Assembly (NCBI GenBank): GCA_964030475.1
Contig: CAXIPT010000012.1
Coordinates: 358,123 to 422,122, forward strand
Length of the DNA: 64,000 bases
Direction of reading: 5' to 3'
DNA from: Tethya wilhelma
Taxonomy: Eukaryota; Porifera; Demospongiae; Tethyida; Tethyidae
The notes under the pieces were generated by a model. That model was given only the letters and a program-made list of their open reading frames with translations. It was not told where the DNA came from and did not search any database. Positions 1 to 11,217 of the stretch are shown here, in pieces. How positions within the stretch are numbered: position 1 is the first letter of the stretch; every line of letters begins with the position of its first letter. The translations under genes were made by a program, and so were the position numbers.

Positions 1-4
1 ACAC

Positions 5-221
5 TTCAATGTTAGCCCAAAACATGCACAAACGTGATACTCGGCTTCCTCCTAATGAGAAACAGGGGTTTGGTAATACCATGGAGCCACTCCCTCATGA
101 TTGCCTGCCATGCCAGCAACATCTGGCTGCTTAGAGCCTGCATGTTACAGCAAACCGCCCGCCCAGGTCGGTCTTGGAGCTGTTGCCTGCCTACAGGTGC
201 TCCCTGCTCAGGAGCCCTTTG
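5..221. repeat. 217-bp direct repeat, copy 1
   Basis: This stretch is nearly identical to 1620-1836 in the same orientation. Both copies keep a minus-strand reading frame open, which may be a remnant of coding sequence in a larger element. The copies differ at scattered single bases and diverge abruptly after the shared CCCTTTG. The family is not recognised; the repeat could be part of the terminal structure of the DIRS-type element to the right. Confidence 0.75.
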
Positions 222-418
222 CACTGCTATGCATATGGGGGAGTGTAAGTTCAAAACATTTCCCTTAAATAATAATATTATAGATAAATAATAAAGATCG
301 TGAAGTGTGGGAGTGAGTGCAATTCTCCGATGGTGATCATGCCCGAAAGAGAATAAAATCATAATTGAAACGAGAAAGGGGTACAAAGATAAAAACAAAA
401 ACGTGTCCGGCATACCTA

Positions 419-1337
419 TATGTAAGGCTCCAAGGGAAAACCAGATGTTTGGGAAATTATTGTTTTTAGAGTAAAATGCGGTTTGAGTTAATTTCGCGCG
501 CGCGCGTTTTTGCGCGAAATTTTTTTTACTGAACTGGTGCCTTGCGCTATATCTCAGCATGCTCCACGCAAAATTTGAGCGGTGGAGCTGCTTCTGTTGC
601 AGAGATATAGACGGAATTGTTAGCCCTGTTCATTTTTATTTAGTTGCTAACACGGAGAACTGTTGCTATGGTGTGCAACGGACCGTAGTGAATATCAATG
701 AGCTAGGCAGCTGCCACAAAAATGAATTGTTTATTCGATGTTCTCAGTGCTCTATAAGACTGATCTCAGAATTTTGCTACAGCACATGGGCAGAAAGGTA
801 AGCTGAAGCTTTATACGTGCTTTTCTAATCCAAGCACTTACATACAGTAGCTTTCTACTCGTAAGTATTGCCTCTCCCTGTACGGCGATCGCTTACAGAT
901 TATTTTGAGGCTTACTTTAGTTCTTGGAACTTACTGTACCTAGAATCTATCTCTCTGCTAGCAAGCGCTTACCTCCTTGAGTCCAGTAGCCAACTCCTGG
1001 GTCTTCTTTCCTAGCTACTCGCTTCTCACTAAATAATTTTAGTCCCCACGTGGCTTGCTGTAGTAATATTTAGCATATACTGTACATAATCTAATTAAGA
1101 TACGGAGAGTATACGGACCGCCCATAGTTTACATAGCAACAGGTTTACAACTGTTTTACCAGGAAACCACGAGTGGAGGCAGGGCTGCTTGCAAGAGCAA
1201 TATCTGGAAAACTACAACAGCTATGCGCACCAAATTTTGATATGCGCTTCCTAGAAAGGCCTAGATACACATGGAATAGTTAACTCAAAATTCGCGGAAA
1301 TTCCCAAACGTCCGGTTTTCGCTTGGAGCCTCACATA
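419..1337. mobile_element. ~0.92-kb non-autonomous element with terminal inverted repeats
   Basis: The left end (TATGTAAGGCTCCAAGGG...) is mirrored by the right end (...CGCTTGGAGCCTCACATA). The inverted match continues inward imperfectly for about 80 bp, including GTTTGAGTTAATTTCGCG against its partner near 1280-1298. A (CG)n tract and a small GCGCGAAATT hairpin lie at 491-528. No transposase-like frame is present, so this is a MITE-like element. No clear target-site duplication was identified. Confidence 0.6.
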
Positions 1338-1619
1338 TGCAGTAATGTATATTATATAAGTATTATAGAGCTTCAGTGTAGCATGCAAGGGTGCGGAGGG
1401 TGGGTAGAATTAATCGTATACCTCTGCTAGCAACTGATACTCGGATACTAGTGCAGCTAGTTGTTCTGCTCAGAACAGCTGATAGCCTCTCGTGGTGATT
1501 AGGTTTAAACTATGCACGCGTGGTGAGTGTGTCGTGTTATGCACTAGCACCGCCCACAGAGGAAGTGGCCCCATTGATTGTTAACTGTACTTAAAGTTCC
1601 TTTAACTACTATTTAACAG

Positions 1620-1836
1620 TTCAATGTTAGCCCAAAACATGCACAAACGTGATACTCGGCTTCCTCCTAATGAGAAATAGGGGTTTGGTAATACCATGGA
1701 GCCACTCCCTCACGATCGCCTGCCATGCCAGCAACATCTGGCTGCTTAGAGCCTGCATGTTACAGCAAACCGCCCGCCTGGGTCGGTCTTGGAGCTGTTG
1801 CCTGCCTACAGGTGCTCCCTGCTCAGGAGCCCTTTG
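1620..1836. repeat. 217-bp direct repeat, copy 2
   Basis: This is the second copy of the 5-221 repeat. It is followed at about 1846-1875 by a short hairpin made of GGGGAGTGT and ACACTCCCC arms around an AT-rich loop. Copy 1 keeps only one arm of that hairpin. Positions 1876-2150 hold nothing recognised. Confidence 0.75.
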
Positions 1837-2179
1837 TCCGGCGGGGAGTGTATGTTTTTGCATAACACTCCCCCAATCAATCATCACACTAAACTTGTGA
1901 TACTAATTATATGCCTACATGTATTTATATCTATGTAAGTCTCATATTAATGTGTCTGTCATAGTTATTGATCTACAACGTGTTGCAATTGCTTCTCATG
2001 ACGTAATAATAAATCTCTAACACGTGTAGTTGCAATGCGTAGTGAGGGATCCATATAAGTGATGGGAATGGTACAGGTATGACTTTGCACAAATGATGAT
2101 AATAATATAATATTAGCGTGACAGTGCATGAGGTAACAGGTGCCCCATTTAGGGTGTACGTAGTAATACTAACGCCACT

Positions 2180-3442
2180 TCAGTGAGATAGGAGCTTTGA
2201 TACCTGGGCGAGTCTGGTCTTCTGGGCTCTGATGTATGCAGTGTAGGCTGAGGACTTCCAGCGGCTGAGATCTTGGATGAGGGAGTCACTGATACCCACT
2301 GCTGCAGCTGTTGTGGCGGCGCCAATCCTAAAGCTATGACCGGAGTAATGGCTTGAATCAACACCGAGCTGCACAAGCACATTTCGAAGCTCGGTTACCA
2401 ATTTTGCCTGCTTAATGGTGTGTCAGACTGGAAGATGAATAAAGGCCAGGGAGTTGAAGGGCGTATAGCCATGAAGGCTAATATTGCTGCAACTGGGTAG
2501 ATTGCGTCTCCTGTTCTCTCTAAGTGAATGTGTGTTCCCCTGGCATACTGGTCTGTCTTACTTTTGCGGAGGTGTATTGTGATGATCTGCGGATTCTGGT
2601 GTGAGTCTATGAAGATATCAGTATAGGCCTGAGGTCAGTGTCCATTTGTCTCATTGCACTTGGTAATGCGGTAAATTCGCCTGCTCGCATGAAGCCAAAG
2701 AATCCCAGGCAAAAAGCTGCCCAAAGCATAATTTTGTCAAATGTCAGATCGGACTGTGACTATAGTGTGTGAATGCTTGGCGGGAGGTTGGGTGTTATTG
2801 GATGGCGTCGGGGACAGGTGTGTTCCGGGGTTGATTTACGAATGCCCTGCATGATGTAAGGTAACCGCGGTGCTGGTATCGCCCCAGGATCAGGTAGCCC
2901 GGCACGTATTTGAAAAAATCTTAGTCCGCTTAAGTATGAACGAATGGTACCCCAGCTGACTGTAAGTGACATGTGAGCAGCAAATGCAGCCTGTGAATAT
3001 TCTGTGATAGGAAGTGGTGGAAGTTGATGTAACTGGCAAAAATTTATGAAACGGTGCCAGCCTGTGGAGTACACTGCTCTTGTTGACTTGGAGATGCCCT
3101 CGTCAAAGTAGCTCTGAATAAGTTGGTCCAGGTGGGGGATCCCCAGTCTGGTGTAGATGTTACCAAAAGGTGCAGCACTTCCGCTGGGATGTGAACCCTG
3201 TGTGGGGCCTGTGGTACGAGAAAGAAGTATAATGGTAAGTTATTACGAGAGATTGCATCCGCTGCAGTATTAACATGCCCAGGAATTTGACTAGCCTCAG
3301 ACCCAAATCTGTAGAATGCCGCATAGAATGCCAAGCAACGCAGCAGGTGCATGACGAGGGTATCTTGGGATGTGCCGGATTGCAGCAGGCTAACAACTGC
3401 CATATTGTCTGATCGAAAGCTGATCTTCTTGCCAGACCACTG
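2180..3442 (-). pseudogene. DIRS-type RNase H end plus tyrosine recombinase
   Basis: Reading leftwards from 3442 the frame shows the end of a DIRS-type RNase H (SDNMAVVSLL, then HIPGHVNTAADAISRNN-like residues read as IPGHVNTAADAISRNN). A tyrosine recombinase follows, in pieces: an N-terminal SAM-like core at 2760-3074, MRAGEF carrying the first catalytic Arg near 2680, RKSKTDQ near 2570, and SGHSFRIGAA with the His/Arg box near 2310-2360. The last piece is RWKSSAYTAYIR, with the candidate nucleophilic Tyr, near 2230-2265. Frame changes near 2610-2760 and a stop near 2430 break it, so it is a relic. DIRS elements integrate by recombinase rather than DDE integrase. The reverse transcriptase expected upstream is absent, because the sequence switches to Ty3/gypsy at 3443. 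Confidence 0.75.
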
Positions 3443-3443
3443 N

Positions 3444-5668
3444 TTGGATGTAGGTTTCTCTCCAGCTTCTTTAGCTTCAATAATGCAACTAATAGCAGGG
3501 TCATCAAGTTGGGCTGCTCGCAACTCAAGCTTGGACCGTTCAGAAACAGGAGTGGGTGTTGTTGTAGTAGCTACAACGAACTCTTCAAAGTGAGATTCTC
3601 TTCCACACTGCTTACATGGCATCCTAGACAAAGCATCGGCATTACTGTGTTTCCGACCACGACGATGGAGTATAGCAAAATCATATTCTTGCAGCTGCTC
3701 CAACCAACGAGCGAGTTGGCCTTCGGGGTTTTTGAAATTCCAGAGCCAAGTGAGAGAGCCATGATCAGTGCGAATCGTGAAACGTTTTCCCAGAAGGTAT
3801 GGTCTAAAATGCTTTGTGAAGTTGACAACTGCAAGTAACTCTTTACGTGTGACACAGTAACGACGCTCTGGCTTTGATAAGGCTCTACTAGCATATGCAA
3901 TGACACGTTCAGTGCCATCATTCTGAACTTGACTGAGAACTGCACCAATTCCTGAGTCGCTTGCATCTGTATCCAAAATAAATGGCTCTGAGAAGTCCGG
4001 GAATGCCAACACTGGGGATGAAACAAGACGTTTGCGCAGCTCTTCGAAGGCTGCTTGGCATTGCGGTGTCCATTTGAATTCGTGGTTCTTTTCGAGCAGT
4101 TGATGTAGAGGCTTGGCAATCGAAGCGAAATTTTCAACAAATCGACGATAGTAGCTTGCTAGCCCCATGAACTGTTGGACCTCTTTCTTAGATGAAGGTG
4201 TAGGCCACTTTGCAACCTTTTCGGTCTTTTCCGGATCAGTCGCGACACCTTCTCTGGATACCACATGGCCCAGAAAGCTGACTTCCTCTAGACAAAGCGA
4301 ACACTTCGCTGGTTGTAGTTTGAGACCCGCTTCACGGAATCTGTGAAAAACATCTCTGAGGTGCTTCAAGTGCTCATCAAAATCTCGCCCAACCACGATC
4401 ACGTCGTCAAGGTACACCAGGCAAGATGTCCACTGGTATCCAGCCAACACCAGCTCCATTAGGCGTTGAAATGTAGCAGGTGCATTACACAGCCCGAAAG
4501 GCATGACTTGGAACTCAAAGAGTCCATCAGGCGTACAAAAGGCAGTCTTCTCTTTGTCTTCTTCCTTGATTTCGACCTGCCAGTACCCACTGATAAGATC
4601 TAGTGTGCTGAACCACTGTGATCCCGCAAGTGTGTCTAGAATGTCATCTACTCGAGGGAGAGGATAGGCATCTTTTCGAGTGATGCTGTTCACCTTGCGA
4701 TAATCGACACAAAATCGGGTCGAACCATCTTTCTTGCGTACTAGTACGATCGGTGATGCCCAAGGGCTGGTTGATGGTTGAATGACTCCTTTCTCTAGCA
4801 TACCTTGTAGTAAATTTCGTGTTTCCTCTCGGCGACCTGGAGCAATACGTCTGACGGGTTGTCGAACTGGAGTTGAGTCTCCGGTATTAATAGTGTGCTT
4901 TATCTTCCCAGTACGGCCCACATCATCAGGGTCAGATGCGAAAGTATCAGCATACTCAAGAAGGAGGGAAAACAACCTTTGTTTCTGATCCTCGGTGAGT
5001 GATTCACCAGATCTCATCACAATGCTCCAGAGGAGCTCTTTCTTCTCGGCAGGAATGTCAGGCTCAACAGTAGGGGATTCACACCCTTCGACAGAGGAAA
5101 CTACTTGAGTGTCAGGCAATGCTTCCATATGTGCAATCACTGCTCCTCGTTTCACTGTGACTGTTTCGTTTCTCACATTCATGAGTCGCATTGGCACTTC
5201 ACCATTCACTGGAGAAACAATTGCTCTGGCCACCAATACAGCTCTGTGGTCACTCTCAATCAGCCAAGAGCTTTCTGTTGTGATAGAACCAACTGTTCCC
5301 ATCACCTCAAGCTCACTTCGGGGTGGAATTACCAATGTGTCACTCAGTGTCACATCAACTTGGGCAGCACACTGATCAATAGGACTGCCAAGGGGTAGAG
5401 TAATACCATGGCTCTCCAAATTCAAAGTGTTCTGGCCGACGTCAACAATACAACGATTTGCACGAAGAAAGTCCTTGCCCAAGATCACTTCAGTTGTTAG
5501 GGAGCCCACGATGGTCACCGGTGTGCAAAACTTTGCATTAGCTAGCTTGATCTGTATCTCTGCCCTGCCATAGACTTGCAGAGGGGACCCTTGCACTCCA
5601 ACTAAGTTCAAGCTAACATCATGAGATTCGATTGTTGGGGGATTTGGTTCTTGTTGCACTTGTCCCAC
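3444..5668 (-). CDS. pol: Ty3/gypsy pol: protease end, reverse transcriptase, RNase H (3' truncated)
   Basis: The open frame of about 740 residues to the N at 3443 has, in order: the end of a retropepsin domain (ILGKDFL near residue 62), a Ty3/gypsy reverse transcriptase and an RNase H. The RT shows FCVDYRKVN near residue 318, the VMPFGLCNAPATFQ box and YLDD near residue 418. The RNase H shows FILDTDAS near 564, RTDHGSL near 635 and HSNADALSRM near 680. The frame then enters the spacer that normally precedes the HHCC zinc finger of integrase, but it ends at the N and integrase is missing. The catalytic residues that can be seen are intact. The initial residues read the same bases as the end of gag in another frame, so translation would need a frameshift there. 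No 3' LTR was found to the left. Confidence 0.88.
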
Positions 5669-6648
5669 ATCTCTTTACTAATCAGGGAGATATCTGCACC
5701 CGTATCGACCAGGAAGTTGGCGTTCAGCTCACAAATACTTCCTTGTATGTGACAGTCAGACTTTGATGTCACCAGCTGAACCGGAACCTGGCTCTCTCCA
5801 GACGCAGTTACAGCACTTGCATTCTTCTGTTCTTGGTCTCTGGGCTGACGTTTGCTAGGACAATTTCGAGCAATGTGTCCTCTCTGGTGACAGTTCCAAC
5901 ACTCCACAGTTCGAGACATCCTCTGCCTACTACCCGCATCGTTGCTCTTTGGGGTTCGGCTCTGAGTGTTATTCATCTTCGTCTCGAGTGATTCGATTCG
6001 ATCTGTGAGTGTTTTCAGCAATGTTTCTAATGCAGGAGACTCTGTTCGAGTAGCTGCGGCAACTTGAAACTCATCACTGGATTCGTCGGAGTCATCAGCT
6101 ACGACAGTTGCTTGGGCAACTGCACTAGGATTGGCCCTTGGGCTCAGATAAGACTCCATCTCCATAGTCACAGTGGCAGCTTTTTCCACAGTCTTGGGTC
6201 TTTGCTGCCGCACACTGAACGCAAGTTGGGGGTTGGTGAGGGTTGATAAAAACTGAGTGAGTGCTAACTGCTCTCGGGCTTTCTCGTCAAGATCGGGGTA
6301 GGCTTTGTCTGCAAGTATTTTCAGCTCCTCCCCAAACGTAGCCCAGTCCTCCCCCTTGCGACGTCTCCTAGTTTGCAGCTCGGCCAAGAAGTATTCTCGC
6401 CTACTCTCTGGCTCGAACCTCTTCTTTAGAGCTTTCTTAGCCTCCTTGTAATCATTTCTGGCAGCATCTGGAAGCCGTCGGAAGGCCTTCATGGCTCTTC
6501 CTGTCAGGCGCACTTTGAGCCATTTCAATTTGTCGGCATTGGACTCCCACTTATTAACGTCCGCGACACGCTCAAAGTGATCTATCCATTCATCCCAGCT
6601 TCCCACTCCGGTGAATGCTTCAGGAGTGATAATCGGTTTTGCTGCCAT
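5608..6648 (-). CDS. gag: Ty3/gypsy gag with zinc knuckle and start of protease
   Basis: The frame encodes about 346 residues starting MAAKPIITPEAF. Residues 10-170 resemble the retrotransposon Gag capsid domain (WDEWIDHFERVA; RLTGRAMKAFRRLP; DWATFGEELKILADKAYPDL). A CCHC zinc knuckle, CWNCHQRGHIARNC, lies near residue 250. The aspartic protease active site, DTGADISLIS, lies near residue 315. The frame stops at 5608, overlapping pol by about 60 bp, so the protease is split between two frames. This may be a programmed frameshift, as in many Ty3/gypsy elements, or a single indel; the sequence alone cannot decide. Confidence 0.88.
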   Translation of the reverse strand: MAAKPIITPEAFTGVGSWDEWIDHFERVADVNKWESNADKLKWLKVRLTGRAMKAFRRLPDAARNDYKEAKKALKKRFEPESRREYFLAELQTRRRRKGEDWATFGEELKILADKAYPDLDEKAREQLALTQFLSTLTNPQLAFSVRQQRPKTVEKAATVTMEMESYLSPRANPSAVAQATVVADDSDESSDEFQVAAATRTESPALETLLKTLTDRIESLETKMNNTQSRTPKSNDAGSRQRMSRTVECWNCHQRGHIARNCPSKRQPRDQEQKNASAVTASGESQVPVQLVTSKSDCHIQGSICELNANFLVDTGADISLISKEMWDKCNKNQIPQQSNLMMLA

Positions 6649-6661
6649 GATATCGGAGGCT

Positions 6662-6765
6662 TCTCACTTACTGCTAGCTAACTTCACTTCCTAACTGCCT
6701 ATACTTTCGCTAGCTAACTTCACTTCCTAACTGCCTATACTTTCGCTAGCTAACTTCACTTCCTA
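6662..6765. repeat. ~36-bp tandem repeat in retroelement leader
   Basis: The unit GCTAGCTAACTTCACTTCCT followed by AACTGCCTATACTTTC is repeated about 2.5 times between gag and the primer-binding site. It is probably replication slippage in the untranslated leader. Confidence 0.8.
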
Positions 6766-6932
6766 CCTAAGAGCTACACTGACTCACTCGCTAGGCTATA
6801 GCTAGACTTTACTCACTAACTTGTACTGACTCGACTGCTCAGACTCCAACTAGCCACTGCCTGACTCAGTGTAACCTGCTAGCTCACTCAGGAGTCTCCT
6901 TCCTCTGCAACAGGCAAGCACAGCACTTGGCT

Positions 6933-6950
6933 ATCCTGCCGACTACGCCA
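6933..6950 (-). other. Primer-binding site (tRNA-Ser type)
   Basis: On the minus strand, directly after the LTR end (...GGTTACA, then AT), the sequence TGGCGTAGTCGGCAGGAT is complementary to the 3' end of metazoan tRNA-Ser including CCA. This position and match are what a minus-strand primer-binding site needs, and they fix the 3' boundary of the LTR. Confidence 0.75.
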
Positions 6951-6952
6951 AT

Positions 6953-7350
6953 TGTAACCGTGCCGAAAATGCGTTGCCAATTCGCAGAGTAATCACTTGA
7001 CACAATTATTCAAGATCAGCAATCAAAGTCTCTTTACTTGCACAACTCAAGAGCTTAAATAGTACACTGATTAAAACAGGATATATGAACTAGTTTTACA
7101 AGAACCTTAACCAGTCAAACAGGTCTAAACCAAAAGAAACTGGCACAAACAAGCAAAAGTGTTAAACACAAGACTAACCAAGTTCACACACACATCAGCT
7201 GCAAAACTGTAAACAAGTTCTAACAGGCACAAATCACAATATTGCATCAGCATAACTACACATACATACATAAGCACAAAAGCATTCGAACCCAAAATAC
7301 ACGTACATCTACAGACAATAATTAACATACTAATTACAGTTCAGTCTTAC
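6953..7350 (-). mobile_element. 5' LTR of the Ty3/gypsy element
   Basis: The inner end ...TTACA abuts the primer-binding site. The outer end is estimated at about 7350 (TGTAAGAC on the minus strand), where the neighbouring recombinase frame begins; no second LTR is available to prove it. On the minus strand a TATTTAA box lies at about 7052-7058. The true outer end may differ by tens of bases. Confidence 0.55.
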
Positions 7351-8824
7351 AGTCTTACAGGAGCTTGGACCAGCAGCATTAATATTGATGGTGCATCCAT
7401 GTAAGTTTTGAAAGGAATAGTTTGATGGTAGAGGTATCATTGGATGATTTTCATGGATAGTGTGAGATTGCGAGTAATTCACCTTTTCTCTTTCGACAAA
7501 CTGACTGTATGATGTATTGCTTGATGAGGGAGCACAAAGAACGTTTGAAACAGCTTGATGCTGATGTTGTGATGTACGTTCGTACGTTCTAAGAGCTTCT
7601 AAAGATCGGTGGCCAGTGCGTTCTTGAATAATCTTCTCAGGAACTCCGTTTTCGTATAGTTGAGTTGCACTTGACGCCCTCAAACTGTGGTTTGTGATGT
7701 TTGCTTTAATGCCGGCTTCTTCACATATTGTTTTCAGTTTATTCTGAAGAGTATCTCTTCCAACAGGTATAGATGCATACCAGGGTTTAGATGGATCCAC
7801 AGGAACTAGAGATAAAGGACGTAAATAAAACAAGTCACATTCAATGGCCTTTGGGGGAAGCTTGCTGAGGTAAGTATCAAGTACATGGACTGGGCATCTT
7901 TCACCAACTTCAGGGCAAGAGTATATGGGGACAACTTTACCCTTTACGCGAAGTTTCTTGAAGGATCCATCGTTTGTCTTTGATGTATTCTCATGATAAA
8001 CATAGCGATCAGGGTCATAATGTCTCACTAACTGACTCAGTTTTAGTCATCTGTGTTCAACTCCTCCCCTCAAACTGAACATTTTCCCCACAACATAGAA
8101 GGCAGCATTTTGTAGTGACCGAGGATTTGTTAGGGCTAAAACACCAGAGCTCCATAATTTTTCTTCGTCATTTTTTGTGATAACTTCAGCGTGTTTTACT
8201 TGAACACCGACTCCATCAGAATGAAGTTTGTGAAACAATGCATCAAGTGTTTTGTGAAGCTGACAAAATCGGGGGTCGTGTTTATTCATAAAGTTGGGGC
8301 CCGGCATCCAGGAGTTAAGTTTCTCATGTACCGTAGTAACCCACAGAGTAGTTGGTGAATAGAAGATGGTGGATAAATTTCTCCGCTAACCTTTCTGGCT
8401 TCCACAGCAAACTGCGATAGGTGAGTGTTGAGATGAAGTAGATTGCAGCTTGTCAATAAATCCTCAGGAACCGGGTTGTCAGGATATCGTCTGTTTCTTT
8501 CTTGCTTCCAAAGTTTGAACACGTTAAAAGCCCATTTTGTTGCATTGGAAGTATTAGCTGGGGTATAACCTTTTGCCAATTCTGATAAGTTCTCTTCACT
8601 GGAAAACTTGAAACGCTCGGGAATCATGAGCTGGTTGTTCGAGCATGAGGCGCTTTCTTCCACTGAAGCAGAGTACGTTTGGGGCTGATAGTTAGTAACA
8701 TCAGGTAAAGGTCGACAGTTAGTCCAGTCGCACATTCCTAAACAAAATGGATGACCGTAACGACAAGGACTCTGCTGTGAAATAGTTATAGCGCTACTGG
8801 AACTAGCTGCTTCTCCACTGTCCA
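7330..8824 (-). pseudogene. Crypton-like tyrosine recombinase (DUF3504/ZMYM2-QRICH1-type)
   Basis: The likely start is MDSGEAASS at 8824. An N-terminal part with a short C/H cluster (CRYGHPFCLGMCDW) precedes the core-binding domain (WAFNVFKLWKQERN near 8500). The catalytic half has the LRGG box with the first Arg near 8060, HSLRASSATQLYENG near 7680, TGHRSLEALRTYER with the His and candidate Tyr near 7580-7610, then a polar tail. These boxes match Crypton recombinases and the DUF3504 domain of their domesticated relatives. Two lesions exist: a frameshift near 8300 (RNLTPG shifts to the PNFMNKHDPRF frame) and an in-frame TGA at 8047-8049 just after the LRGGVEHR box. Otherwise the frame is open for some 500 residues, so the inactivation looks recent, or the TGA is read through. 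The final residues lie close to or inside the LTR boundary. Confidence 0.75.
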
Positions 8825-8964
8825 TTTTTTGCTCAGAACTCAAAAATGGTAACCAAGGAGTCATTCCGTAAGTATTTATAGACAGAGCTGACCAATGAGA
8901 TAAACGCTGGAATGAGCCAATCAAAAGCTTTGTTTGTGTGCGGTATCTCAGGAAATATAACAGT

Positions 8965-9072
8965 GATAAACTGGTAGTCCAGGAATTATGGCAGTAAACG
9001 AACGACACCCGAGGGCGCAGCCCGAGGGTGAGGTCGTTTACGTTGCCATAATTCCTGGACTACCAGTTTATA
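8965..9072. repeat. 108-bp palindrome with CCCGAGGGCGCAGCCCGAGGG core (hairpin 1)
   Basis: The left arm (TAAACTGGTAGTCCAGGAAT...GTAAACG) is matched by a near-perfect reverse complement at 9035-9072, around a G/C-rich centre containing CCCGAGGGCGCAGCCCGAGGG. The same centre occurs in the unrelated-arm palindrome at 16383-16494. Confidence 0.9.
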
Positions 9073-9075
9073 ACT

Positions 9076-9925
9076 ATTACTTGAAAGCTCATTTTATGCT
9101 GGTTACATTGGTACAAGTTCCATTTTCATACAACAAACCATTGACTGATTAATGGTTGAAAATATGTAGTCAGTATAAAAAAACACCTGAAAGCACCTTG
9201 TGTATATTTAAGAGTAGGAAGGTTGTATGGAACTAAGACCTTTACCATTACATTCAGTGCGATAAGAGCATTCAAATGATATCTATTTTGTTGTAGTTTG
9301 CTAAACGTAGGCAAATTAGCTTTTCGCCTATAAGTGATGAATATGATTTCCAGTCGGACTTGAACAAGGTCTGAAAGGTTATGAATTAAACCAACTTTGT
9401 ATCCTTTAATTTTACCCAAAAGATGGCAATCTATAATTATATCATTTGAAAGCTCTATCTATGCATGTTACATTGGTATAAGTTCCATTTTCATACAACA
9501 AACGATTGATTGATAATAGTTTAAACTATGTAGTGGTCCAAAAAAAAAACAACTAAAAGCACCTTGTGTATATTTGTAAGTAGGAAGGTCGTATGGAACT
9601 AAGACCTTTACCATTACATTCAGTGCGATAAAAGCATTCAAATGATATTCATTTTGTTGTAGTTTGCTAAATGTAGGCCAAATTTGAAGTCCTGAATATG
9701 ATTGCCAGTCAGAAGTGTACAGAGACTGAGGGATTATGAATTGCATAAACCAACTTTGTATCTTTTGATTTTACCCAAAAGATGGTAATCTATACATTAT
9801 TTGAAAGCTCATTTTATGCTGGTTACATTGGTACAAGTTCCATTTTCATACAACAAACCATTAATTTTATTGATAATAGTTAAAAATATGTAGTCGGTCC
9901 AAAAAAACACCTAAAAGCACCTTGT
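9076..9925. repeat. ~360-bp tandem satellite, array I (about 2.4 units)
   Basis: Units start near 9080, 9449 and 9808. Each holds TTTGAAAGCTC, GGTTACATTGGTACAAGTTCC, CATACAACAAACCATTGA, AAAGCACCTTGTGTATATTT, GGAACTAAGACCTTTACC and TTGTTGTAGTTTGCTAAA in order. The third unit is cut at 9925 by the foldback element. The reverse-complement family recurs at 20970-22335 and 24530-24675. Short frames inside are spurious. Confidence 0.85.
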
Positions 9926-10425
9926 CATACTTACGGTGGTACATATAGTAAGAATGGGCCGACTGTCCCACAGACACAATACAATGTTAATCACTATAGA
10001 ATTCTAGTCAAACAAAATTAAACCTTCAAAGTCGCTCAGATCTCGAGGCTCTCACCGACTGATTACCAACTGCATGCAAGGCCTAAAACTCACAAGAGCT
10101 TTCCTTAGCACTCGTAGAGAGCGCTAGTGGGAAGCCACCATAGTGCCATTTTTATTTATCTAACTTGTGTACTTACTTACATACTTTCTAACTGACTTAT
10201 GTACTACAATGTAGCCATCCTTGTAGGTAGAGTTCAAAGGTCATTATCTATCCATGTGGTTTTATTATGCTCATGTGCATTAGGCTACTCCAGCGTGTTG
10301 CATGAAGTGCATGTAGCTAGCTACTACTCAAGCTTTTTGTAGGGACTAACCAGTCTCTGATTGTCTCCATACTGTAGTGTTGAAAAAAGTGAAAAAGTGA
10401 ATGAACAAGTAGTAAACATTCCAAA

Positions 10426-11210
10426 AAAATGAAGGCACCAATGGTGCATAAGCCTCGGCACACTCAACTAGCTAGCACAGCCTGCATACATTCTGTAAAA
10501 GAGTGTATCATAACTCAGCATTAAGAACTTATCCACCTGGCCCAACCCCAGTCTGGACAGTTAGGGGGGTGGGGAAAGGAAGGGTCTGGTGCCCAGACTA
10601 GCCCAGCCTGGCATATGGCAGAGAGAGCCTGCAGCTGAGTTGTTCACAATACGCTTTATACATATGGCCCATGTTAGCCAAATAGCTAACTATGGTAAAG
10701 CAGCAAATGTCACAGATGATGAACCAGATGAGCTTTGCTATGATTATTGGAATGCTCACCTGCTGTCAGATAGTGAAGTCTAACTATAAATTTGAACCAC
10801 TGCATGCATTAGCTTCTATGTAAAAATGTATGCATGCTCTATATGCTTACATAGAAAGCAGCCCAACTCCTGTCTGTCTTGCCAAACAACACTGACTAAC
10901 AGCAACAGCAGCTATAACGAATCTCTGCTGTGCTTCTCAACACGAATTCTAGATAACGCACACCAAATCAGTAGGCGTGGTCTCGAAGCTAAGCGCTCAA
11001 AGAAGCACAAAAGCCTCAAATCTCAGCAACTACAGTGTTTTGAAAAGAAAAACACATATGTTTACAAGATCATTCAGAGTTATGAACGTAAGTACTATCA
11101 ATTTTTTCGCTAGAGGTGCCTTTCTTGAGATTTCGATGGAACAGACAGACAGACAGACAAAACGACTACTGTAATCCTCAGCACGTGCTACGCACGTGCC
11201 GAGGCTTAAA
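10426..11210. mobile_element. ~0.78-kb MITE with TAAGCCTCGGCAC ends, copy 1
   Basis: The inverted ends TAAGCCTCGGCAC (10449) and GTGCCGAGGCTTA (11196-11208) bound a sequence that recurs at 42861-43577. Both copies share short peptides such as NVTDDEPDELCYDY, a tail with TACAAGATCATTCAGAGTTATGAA and a (GACA)n tract before CAAAACGACTACYGTAATCCTC. The shared peptide may be a captured exon scrap. It is too short to name. Confidence 0.75.
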
Positions 11211-11217
11211 AATAAGT

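Noticed and set aside
6933..6950. tRNA-Ser 3' end on the plus strand
   Set aside because: Only the acceptor end is present, next to an LTR; no cloverleaf precedes it. It is a primer-binding site.
9126..9746. Two similar minus-strand frames of about 95 residues
   Set aside because: They lie in successive satellite units and are open by chance; array II does not keep them.
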